A DNA stretch of 5,926 bases from Noviherbaspirillum sp. GTDB lineage: Bacteria; Pseudomonadota; Gammaproteobacteria; Burkholderiales; Burkholderiaceae. The stretch is taken from assembly GCA_028292785.1 (NCBI GenBank), contig JAQGLQ010000096.1, forward strand, positions 1 to 5,926, in the 5' to 3' direction. Position numbers and translations under genes: made by a program. How positions within the stretch are numbered: position 1 is the stretch's first letter; each line of letters opens with the position of its first letter. Below are positions 1-5,150 of this stretch, piece by piece. Below the pieces are notes generated by a model that was given only the letters and a program-made list of their open reading frames with translations, was not told the origin of the DNA and did not search any database.

Positions 1-70
1 ATGCCTTGTCGGACATTGCATTTTTTCGACGACCGCGTAAACGCATGACCGAGAGTCGGCCGTAACATAA

Positions 71-86
71 AAGCGCGTCAGCGCTT
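71..86 (+). repeat. Small hairpin just before a Shine-Dalgarno
   Basis: AAGCGC (71-76) and GCGCTT (81-86) are perfect reverse complements around a four-base loop, GTCA. The hairpin ends three bases before the AAGGAG at 89-94 that precedes the ATG at 103. There is no T-run, so it is not an intrinsic terminator. It could shape the 5' leader of a transcript, but a six-base stem can occur by chance and no function is claimed. Confidence 0.3.
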
Positions 87-102
87 CGAAGGAGACAAGC
101 GC

Positions 103-321
103 ATGGCCTTTGTTCAGGCAATCGGGATCGGTAACCGAACAATCCTGCAAGATGTCCTTTCAACGAAAATTTATCGGCCACGCGGCTGCCCGCAGATTCG
201 TGCGGACGGATTCCCCCATTCTTTCAGGCTGAGCGCCGGACACGCCGGCATCAAACCGCTTCATGCTGAATACGCCAGCGCAATGCCGCTGCGAGTCATC
301 CTTGCCAAACCAACTCAATAG
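103..321 (+). CDS. Doubtful 72-residue ORF upstream of the UbiD-family gene
   Basis: I do not recognise this product. In its favour, AAGGAG (89-94) sits eight bases before the ATG, and the stop codon lies 14 bases before the UbiD start, a spacing that would allow shared transcription or coupling. Against it, third-position GC is only about 56% by hand count, well below the neighbouring genes. The residues show no signal peptide, membrane segment or known motif, and the sequence is rich in scattered Pro, Arg and His. It could be a leader ORF, a remnant of a longer gene, or chance. No other gene is supported in 1-335; short open stretches entering from the left edge all stop by about position 65. 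Confidence 0.22.
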   Translation: MAFVQAIGIGNRTILQDVLSTKIYRPRGCPQIRADGFPHSFRLSAGHAGIKPLHAEYASAMPLRVILAKPTQ

Positions 322-335
322 AAAGAGGGGACCTT

Positions 336-1991
336 ATGCCTTATCCACGGGATCTGCGTGAATTCCTTGCTTCGCTCGAAGCATGCGGCAAGCTGTACCG
401 CTTTACCGAAGACATGGCTGCGATCAACAAGGATACCGAAATCATTCCGCTGCAGCGTATTTCGATGCGGGGCCTGCCGGACAGGCAGCGCAAGGTTCTG
501 GTGTTCGACAAGGTGACCGACGCGCAGGGCCGCAGCTATGACATGGGAGTCGCCGCTGGCGTCTATGGCATATCGGATGAACTGGTGTTGCATGGCATGG
601 GATGCGACACCATGCACGAGGCCTTGGAAAAATGGCATCAGGCGGTCGAATCCCCCATCCCGAGCCGTATCGTCGACACCGGACCGGTGCACGAGGTGGT
701 GCATACCGGCGCAGCCCTCAAGGAGCGCGGCCTCGACATGCTTCCGGTGCCGGTGGAAGATCCGGGGTTCAGCCAGATGCTGCGTACCGGTCTGCCGATG
801 ATCACGCGTGACCCCGAGACCGGCATCACCAACGTCGGAACCTATAACGGCTTCCTGCGCGATCGTGACCGGATGGTGGCTGCCATCGGCGGCTTGCGCG
901 ATACCATGCGCGTCCAGTGGGAAACAGCGCGGCGGCGCGGCGAGGAATTGCCGGTAGCGATTGTGATAGGTGCAACGCCCAACGTCATGCTCGTGGGCTC
1001 GGCCGCCCTCCCTTATGGCGTCGACGAGCTTGCCGTCGCCGGCGGCATCGCCGGCGAGGCGATGGAACTGGTGCGCTGCAAAACCGTCCCGCTCGAAGTG
1101 CCGGCGCATGCCGAGATCGTCATCGAAGGCATGATCTCGACCGACACATTCGAACCGCGCCTGGCGTTCGGCGAATATCCCGGCTATCTCAACATGGAAC
1201 GCAACAACCGGCCGGTCATGCGGGTGACCGCGATCACTCACAGGCACAAGGCACTTTTCACGCCGGTGACGGTCGGCTTCGCCCCGAGCGACACCAATGC
1301 CGTGTGGGGCTTCTGCAATGCGGCCACGACTTATCACGAGCTGCGCTACGTCAGGAAACTGCCGGTCTCGGATGTCTACATGCCGCAGATGGGCGGGGGC
1401 AATGACTTCTGCATCGTCCAGCGCGAAAAAGGCTCCGACATGGCGGGCGGAATACTGCTCAAGGCCGCCGGCGAGGTGCATCGCGGCGCCAAATACATTG
1501 TGCTGGTCGACTGGGACGTGAATGTGCGCGATCCCGACATCCTGGTCTGGGCGCTGGCCTTCCGCGTGCGGCCCGAAACGGATCTGGAGGTGGACACCGG
1601 TCGCAGCGCGGGGCTCGATCCGTCTTCGGGACCGACCGGGTCCACGCAAGGCCAGCGCGAGACGGCGGCGCTGGAGCCGGGGAAATATCACAGGGTGCTG
1701 ATCGATGCCACCACCAGCGGACCGTACCCGCCGGTGGCGCTGCCGCGCCGCGACTATATGGAGCGCGCGCTCGACATCTGGCGCGCCCACGAGATGCCGG
1801 AACCCGATTTGCTGATGCCCTGGTACGGCTACACGCTCGGCTACTGGAACGAGGAAGACCAGAAGCTGGCCGACCTGATCTCGGCGGGGGATTACAAGGC
1901 GGTTGGGAGGTATGCGCGCGATCTGCAGGTGAGGACGGAGGATGTGCTGGCGCTGGAGCGGGAAGCGGCGCAGAAGCGGGGGGAAGGCTAG
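336..1991 (+). CDS. UbiD-family (prenylated-FMN) decarboxylase-like protein
   Basis: UbiD-family enzymes use prenylated FMN (made by UbiX) and a divalent metal for reversible decarboxylation of aromatic or alpha,beta-unsaturated acids in the cytoplasm. The N-terminus RDLREFLASLEACGKL, the NVGTY segment (166-170), PVAIVIGATP, GVDELAVAGGIAGE (229 onward), AFGEYPGY (277-284) and VLIDAT (454-459) are family hallmarks. The start is set by GAGGGG (325-330), five bases before the ATG. By hand alignment to Fdc1, metal-ligand positions N166 and E231 are kept, but the usual His position is D189. The catalytic Arg position is N171, the first Glu position is R275, and only E280 of the E-R-E set is retained. 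At 551 residues it exceeds E. coli UbiD and Fdc1 (about 500), with a tail containing PWYGYTLGYW (ending at 504). It is unlikely to be the ubiquinone enzyme itself; the substrate is unknown. A solute-binding protein gene follows, suggesting a catabolic role. No ubiX is in the window. Confidence 0.9.
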   Translation: MPYPRDLREFLASLEACGKLYRFTEDMAAINKDTEIIPLQRISMRGLPDRQRKVLVFDKVTDAQGRSYDMGVAAGVYGISDELVLHGMGCDTMHEALEKWHQAVESPIPSRIVDTGPVHEVVHTGAALKERGLDMLPVPVEDPGFSQMLRTGLPMITRDPETGITNVGTYNGFLRDRDRMVAAIGGLRDTMRVQWETARRRGEELPVAIVIGATPNVMLVGSAALPYGVDELAVAGGIAGEAMELVRCKTVPLEVPAHAEIVIEGMISTDTFEPRLAFGEYPGYLNMERNNRPVMRVTAITHRHKALFTPVTVGFAPSDTNAVWGFCNAATTYHELRYVRKLPVSDVYMPQMGGGNDFCIVQREKGSDMAGGILLKAAGEVHRGAKYIVLVDWDVNVRDPDILVWALAFRVRPETDLEVDTGRSAGLDPSSGPTGSTQGQRETAALEPGKYHRVLIDATTSGPYPPVALPRRDYMERALDIWRAHEMPEPDLLMPWYGYTLGYWNEEDQKLADLISAGDYKAVGRYARDLQVRTEDVLALEREAAQKRGEG

Positions 1992-2025
1992 GCAAGTGTT
2001 TCGGCACGCAGCGCAGTTCCGCGCG

Positions 2026-2057
2026 GCTCTGTTCTCCCGCCTGCGGGAGAACAGAGC
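2026..2057 (+). repeat. Perfect 15-bp intergenic hairpin (REP-like palindrome)
   Basis: GCTCTGTTCTCCCGC (2026-2040) pairs with positions 2043-2057 without a mismatch, leaving only CT between the arms; in RNA the loop would open to at least four bases. It lies 34 bases after the UbiD stop and ends 16 bases before the next gene's Shine-Dalgarno. No T-tract follows, so it is not a standard intrinsic terminator. From memory, dispersed palindromes built on CTCCCGC/GCGGGAG are common between proteobacterial genes, and this probably belongs to such a class. It may stabilise the upstream mRNA or lower expression of the downstream gene; that is inference. Confidence 0.8.
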
Positions 2058-2073
2058 AAGAACGAATCCCAAC

Positions 2074-2079
2074 GAGGAG
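2074..2079 (+). promoter_or_regulatory. Ribosome binding site of the solute-binding protein
   Basis: GAGGAG lies seven bases before the ATG at 2087 and fixes that start. It is separate from the hairpin arm ending at 2057, so the hairpin should not directly occlude it. Confidence 0.7.
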
Positions 2080-2086
2080 AAAAGCA

Positions 2087-3205
2087 ATGCTGAGGTTAAT
2101 CGCGAAACGCTGTGTGTCCTTCCTGTATGCCGCCGCTCTCCTGTCGTCTGGCGCGGCCATCGGCGCCGACGCCGACGCCTGGCAGGCCGGCGCCGACGAT
2201 CAATGGAAGAAAGTGCTTGCCGCGGCGAAACAGGAAGGCCGTATCGTAGTCGCGGGATCGCCCGCGCTTTCCAAGGCGATAAGCGCCGATTTCGAGCGCG
2301 ACACCGGCATTCCGGTCACCTTCGTGGCCGGCAGCCCGGGCGAATTGTCCACACGGCTTGAACGCGAGGCGAAAGCGGGCAATGTCTCGGTGGATATCAC
2401 CATCGGCGGCGGCACCGAACTGTTCAGCCTGTATTACCCCGGCTATCTCGAGCCGATCGCGCCGCGCCTGATGCTGCCGGGGGTGAAGAATCCGGCCAAC
2501 TGGATCGACGGCAAGATCAAGTGGTTCGACAAGGAACAAGCCTACATGATGAAGATCGCCAACTGGGTTCAGGGCTGGGCGCTGGTGAACTCGGACAAGG
2601 TCGACGTTTCAAAGATCCGTCAATGGAAGGATCTGCTGAAGCCGGAGTACAAGGGAAAGATCGCCGCCTATGATCCGCGCCTTGGCGGCCAGGGCCAGGG
2701 GATGGCGGGTTCGCTGGTCAACAAGTTCGGAATAGATTTCGTCAAGCAGCTGTATACCGGACAGGAGGTGACGTATACGCGAGACGGCCGGCAACTGGTC
2801 GAGTGGGCCGCGCGCGGCACGTATCCTATCGTGCTCGGCGCGGTGCAGGGGGATGTCGAGCGCTTCAAGAAGGCAGGCATGAAGCAGCTCGTCGTGCCGA
2901 CGCTGCCCGACGGCCCGGGCTCGCTCACGGGCGGATTCGGCGTGGTGAAACTGCCGAAAGGCCAGCCGCATCCCAATGCGGCGACCGTATTCCTCAACTG
3001 GATCGCGAGCAGGCCGGGCCACGTCGCCTATTCCTCCAGCACGCTGGAGTCCAGCACGCGCGTCGATGCCCAGATCGATATCGTCCCCGATTATGTGAAG
3101 CCCAAGCCGGGCATCGACTACCTCGATAGTTATGCGGAGGACTGGTATAAAAACGAGCGCCCGAAGATCGCCGCGGCGCTGGTCGAGTCACTCGGCGGAC
3201 GCTGA
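2087..3205 (+). CDS. Periplasmic ABC-type solute-binding protein (COG1840-like)
   Basis: This is a 372-residue extracellular solute-binding protein resembling the Fe3+/putrescine/phosphonate group (SBP_bac_6/11 type). It has a Sec signal peptide: basic start MLRLIAKR, hydrophobic core about 9-24, and likely cleavage near 26-27 (AIGA/DADA). Cys9 is not in a lipobox, so a soluble periplasmic protein is expected. The mature part begins with the typical WKKVLAAAKQEGRIVVAGS (40-58), then a first-lobe helix DFERDTGIPVTFV (68-80) and the strand DITIGGG (103-109). The hinge-like region WKDLLKPEYKGKIAAYDPR and a C-terminal PHPNAATVFLNWIASRPG also fit the family. I see no paired Tyr motif of FbpA iron binders, so the ligand is unassigned. 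The ATG is set by GAGGAG at 2074-2079. It follows the UbiD gene on the same strand by 95 bp. No permease or ATPase gene follows, so the binding protein is an orphan within this window. Confidence 0.88.
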   Translation: MLRLIAKRCVSFLYAAALLSSGAAIGADADAWQAGADDQWKKVLAAAKQEGRIVVAGSPALSKAISADFERDTGIPVTFVAGSPGELSTRLEREAKAGNVSVDITIGGGTELFSLYYPGYLEPIAPRLMLPGVKNPANWIDGKIKWFDKEQAYMMKIANWVQGWALVNSDKVDVSKIRQWKDLLKPEYKGKIAAYDPRLGGQGQGMAGSLVNKFGIDFVKQLYTGQEVTYTRDGRQLVEWAARGTYPIVLGAVQGDVERFKKAGMKQLVVPTLPDGPGSLTGGFGVVKLPKGQPHPNAATVFLNWIASRPGHVAYSSSTLESSTRVDAQIDIVPDYVKPKPGIDYLDSYAEDWYKNERPKIAAALVESLGGR

Positions 3206-3207
3206 CT

Positions 3208-3327
3208 TCAGAAGAAGCGCGGGTCGTAAATCCACTTCCTGACTGTGGCGGCGGCAATCTTCGCAGTATCAGCGCATTGTGTTCGTCGGGCACGATCACC
3301 GAGGGCACGAGGAGTATCGAAGACGCC
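3208..3327 (-). pseudogene. Unidentified coding scrap, C-terminal fragment without a start
   Basis: On the - strand, 39 open codons lead to a TGA at 3208-3210 and end with ATVRKWIYDPRFF. The preceding in-frame stop is at 3328-3330, and there is no ATG. The ending looks protein-like, vaguely recalling helix-turn-helix segments of AlpA-type excision regulators, but this is impression only. It overlaps the 3' end of the integrase remnant in another frame and lies two bases from the solute-binding protein stop. It may be island debris or chance. Confidence 0.15.
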
Positions 3328-3589
3328 TCAAGAGCTTTAACACTGCTGTTTTGTTTCTACCGAATCCTCTTCCACTCCCGACCTCGGCATTTTTTCTATC
3401 CATGAGAGACGCTATGGTTGTCTTTGCGACAACCCTGCCATCTTGACGTTTAAGCGCTATCATCGCGGCTTCAGTTTTTGCGGCCCATGCTTTTGCTTCA
3501 GCCTTTGTTGCAAACGTATCCGAGTCAGAGGGAAAGCCAACATTCGATTCGCGCCTGCCATTTATTGCCTCTTTTTCGAACGTCGCCAT
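3296..3589 (-). pseudogene. Truncated phage/island integrase, N-terminal remnant
   Basis: The 97-residue reading frame resembles the N-terminal arm-binding and early core-binding part of tyrosine recombinases. TFATKAEAKAWAAKTEAAM (25-43) is the arm-domain signature I recognise. IASLMDR (59-65) followed by AEVG and FGRNKTAVLKLL (76-87) matches the usual start of the SAM-like core-binding domain. Intact enzymes have roughly 320-400 residues; the catalytic Arg, His-x-x-Arg and Tyr are absent, so the product cannot recombine DNA. The extreme N-terminus also looks degenerate. Near 3345 a one-base shift would continue as VKALEAS, suggesting a frameshift, but no convincing integrase sequence follows in any frame. 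Its start lies 81 bp from the dusA start, on the opposite strand, in a low-GC zone. dusA is a known integration target, so this is probably the relic of an island inserted there. A functional small protein is less likely. Confidence 0.7.
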
Positions 3590-3616
3590 ATTCTTGTTTT
3601 CTAAGATAAATTACAT

Positions 3617-3664
3617 ATGGCAATGTTGCGGCAGAATCAAATGAAAACATGGGCGAAATCGTGA
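3617..3664 (+). CDS. Possible 15-codon upstream ORF before dusA
   Basis: ATG at 3617 opens a frame reading MAMLRQNQMKTWAKS, stopping at TGA 3662-3664, six bases before the dusA ATG and in the same frame. No clear Shine-Dalgarno precedes it. It could be a leader peptide that couples translation to dusA, which itself lacks an obvious ribosome site, or simply chance or a broken former N-terminus. Confidence 0.18.
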   Translation: MAMLRQNQMKTWAKS

Positions 3665-3670
3665 ATCCAA

Positions 3671-4726
3671 ATGAATATCGAAATGACCAAAAATACAGTA
3701 ATCCCCCATGAAAACAAGGAAAAACATGGCGTTCACCAGGGGCGCCGTATTTCGGTCGCCCCCATGATGGACTGGACAGACCGGCATTGCCGCATGTTTC
3801 ACCGGCAGATCACGCGCCATACCTGGCTCTACACCGAGATGGTGACGACCGGCGCGCTGTTGCATGGCGACGTCGCGCGGCATCTGGACTTCAATGGCGA
3901 GGAACACCCGGTCGCATTGCAGCTGGGCGGCAGCGAACCGGATGACCTGGCGAAAAGCGCACGACTGGGGGCGCAGTGGGGCTATGACGAAATTAATCTC
4001 AATTGCGGGTGCCCATCCGAGCGCGTGCAGAAAGGCGCATTCGGCGCCTGCCTGATGGCGGAGCCGCAACTGGTCGCCGACTGCGTCAAAGCCATGCGCG
4101 ACGCGGTATCGGTCGACGTCACGGTCAAGCATCGGATCGGCATCGATAACGCGGAATCGTACGGCTTTGTGCGCGACTTCGTCGGCACCGTGGCCAATGC
4201 GGGATGCACAACCTTCATCGTCCATGCGCGCAATGCGATCCTGAAAGGTTTGAGTCCCAAGGAGAATCGCGAGATCCCGCCGCTGAAGCCGGAATTCGCC
4301 TACCAGCTCAAGCGCGATTTTCCCGATCTTGAAATTCTTATCAATGGCGGCATCAAAACCCTGCAGGAAATCGACATCCATCTGATGCATGTCGATGGCG
4401 TGATGCTCGGGCGCGAGGCTTACCATAACCCGTATCTGATGGCGTCCTTCGATGCGCGCTACTACGGCGACGACACCCCGCCCAAATCGCGCGCGCAGGT
4501 GCTGGAAGCGATGCAGCCATACATCCGCGATCAGCTCGCGCGCTTCGGCAAGGCCGGCAGCGGCCTGCGCCTCAACAGCATCACACGCCACATGCTCGGG
4601 CTGATGGCAGGCATGCCAGGCGCACGCGCTTTCCGTCAGACATTGTCCGATTCCAGGAAGCTGGCGGCCGGAGATGCATCGCTGCTGCTTGAAGCTTTCC
4701 TGAAAACGCAGCCGCTCGCCGCCTAG
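3671..4726 (+). CDS. dusA: tRNA-dihydrouridine(20/20a) synthase DusA
   Basis: DusA is a cytoplasmic FMN- and NADPH-dependent enzyme that reduces uridines 20 and 20a in the tRNA D-loop to dihydrouridine. The subfamily signature ISVAPMMDWTDRHCR is present near the N-terminus, followed by LYTEMVTTGALLHGD and HPVALQLGGS. INLNCGCPSERVQKGAFGAC carries the catalytic Cys114 in the GCP motif. Lys153 in VKHRIGID and His185/Arg187 in VHAR are typical flavin/substrate-site residues; INGGI (224-228) and MLGREAYHNP (245 onward) bind the FMN phosphate. The C-terminal helical domain with ITRHMLGL is complete, and 351 residues is normal. The start is uncertain: ATG 3671 or 3683, neither with a strong Shine-Dalgarno, and an in-frame stop at 3662-3664 rules out a longer form. 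The first 25 or so codons are AT-rich and non-conserved. The gene stands alone, with an integrase remnant divergent upstream. Confidence 0.96.
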   Translation: MNIEMTKNTVIPHENKEKHGVHQGRRISVAPMMDWTDRHCRMFHRQITRHTWLYTEMVTTGALLHGDVARHLDFNGEEHPVALQLGGSEPDDLAKSARLGAQWGYDEINLNCGCPSERVQKGAFGACLMAEPQLVADCVKAMRDAVSVDVTVKHRIGIDNAESYGFVRDFVGTVANAGCTTFIVHARNAILKGLSPKENREIPPLKPEFAYQLKRDFPDLEILINGGIKTLQEIDIHLMHVDGVMLGREAYHNPYLMASFDARYYGDDTPPKSRAQVLEAMQPYIRDQLARFGKAGSGLRLNSITRHMLGLMAGMPGARAFRQTLSDSRKLAAGDASLLLEAFLKTQPLAA

Positions 4727-4773
4727 CGCGCTGATCTCCGCTCCCAACCGCAGCACTTCTTATCAGCCGGATA

Positions 4774-4793
4774 CCATGCGCCTCGTGGCATGG
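4774..4793 (+). repeat. Short inverted repeat after dusA
   Basis: CCATGC (4774-4779) and GCATGG (4788-4793) are perfect complements around eight bases. It lies about 47 bases past the dusA stop. No T-tract follows, so a Rho-independent terminator is not supported; it could still be a 3' end structure or chance. Confidence 0.25.
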
Positions 4794-4863
4794 AATCTGC
4801 TAAAGCTTTGTCGCAACGATTTCTTGCGGTCTTCATGCACGCAATCGATTCCGATGACCAATG

Positions 4864-4879
4864 ATCGCTTAGCAGCGAT
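4864..4879 (+). repeat. Leader hairpin before the DUF6496-like gene
   Basis: ATCGCT (4864-4869) and AGCGAT (4874-4879) form a six-base stem with the loop TAGC. It ends eight bases before the GGAGG (4888-4892), so it would sit in the 5' untranslated part of the mRNA. Function unknown; chance remains possible. Confidence 0.3.
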
Positions 4880-4887
4880 ATTTCTGT

Positions 4888-4895
4888 GGAGGTGA
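4888..4895 (+). promoter_or_regulatory. Near-consensus Shine-Dalgarno
   Basis: GGAGGTGA is a full match to the anti-Shine-Dalgarno sequence, six bases from the end of GGAGG to the ATG at 4899. It fixes the start of the small gene and implies strong translation. An in-frame GTG upstream at 4893 in another frame is not used. Confidence 0.8.
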
Positions 4896-4898
4896 GCC

Positions 4899-5084
4899 AT
4901 GCCCTTGAAAAGCGGAAAGAGCCAGGAAACGGTGAAGAGCAATATCAAGAAGCTCGTTCACGAATACGAACACGACGGCACTGTTGGAAACAGCCATCCC
5001 AAGGACAAGAAGAAAGCGGTCAAGCAGGCCGTGGCAATCTCCATGAAGAAAGCCGGCAAGAGCCGTACTCAGCAAAAGCATTGA
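4899..5084 (+). CDS. Small lysine-rich DUF6496-like protein
   Basis: The 61-residue product starts MPLKSGKSQETVKSNIKKLV and ends with a conserved-looking AVKQAVAISMKKAGKSR. This pattern, a short helix around NIKKLVHEYE followed by KQAVAIxxxKAGK, matches the family I remember as DUF6496, whose function is not known to me. It has 14 Lys and one Arg against five acidic residues, so a strong net positive charge; nucleic-acid binding is a reasonable guess only. No signal peptide or membrane segment is visible. A near-consensus Shine-Dalgarno at 4888-4895 supports the start and strong expression. The SDR gene follows 66 bp later on the same strand with its own ribosome site; they may be co-transcribed. 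Similar small proteins often sit near stress genes, which fits the neighbour, but no regulator site was identified. Confidence 0.8.
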   Translation: MPLKSGKSQETVKSNIKKLVHEYEHDGTVGNSHPKDKKKAVKQAVAISMKKAGKSRTQQKH

Positions 5085-5150
5085 TGCTGTTGGCGCGCTG
5101 TAAAGCACGACGCGAGGCGCGCTTGTTTGTTTTCGACAGGAAGGAAAGCC

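Noticed and set aside
315..2087. 590-codon open frame on the - strand covering the whole UbiD gene
   Set aside because: It lies antisense to a gene with clear family motifs; long antisense frames are expected opposite GC-rich codons. Its His/Arg-rich product shows no recognisable motif.
2087..3205. Specific assignment of the binding protein as an iron (FbpA-type) binder
   Set aside because: The paired tyrosines expected for iron coordination were not seen, and neighbours suggest carboxylate metabolism, so the ligand is left open.
2994..3308. 104-codon - strand frame across the 3' end of the binding-protein gene
   Set aside because: Mostly antisense to a well-supported gene, low-complexity Arg/Ser/Pro content, and no continuation of the integrase.
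3206..3800. Direct repeats marking att sites of the supposed island
   Set aside because: I found no second copy of the dusA 5' sequence in the window; only the short repeat ATGAAAACA (3641 and 3708), too short to support att sites.
3611..4756. 381-codon open frame on the - strand opposite dusA
   Set aside because: dusA on the + strand carries every expected motif, so this is a shadow frame.
4774..4793. Rho-independent terminator for dusA
   Set aside because: The stem is only six bases with an eight-base loop and no T-run follows.
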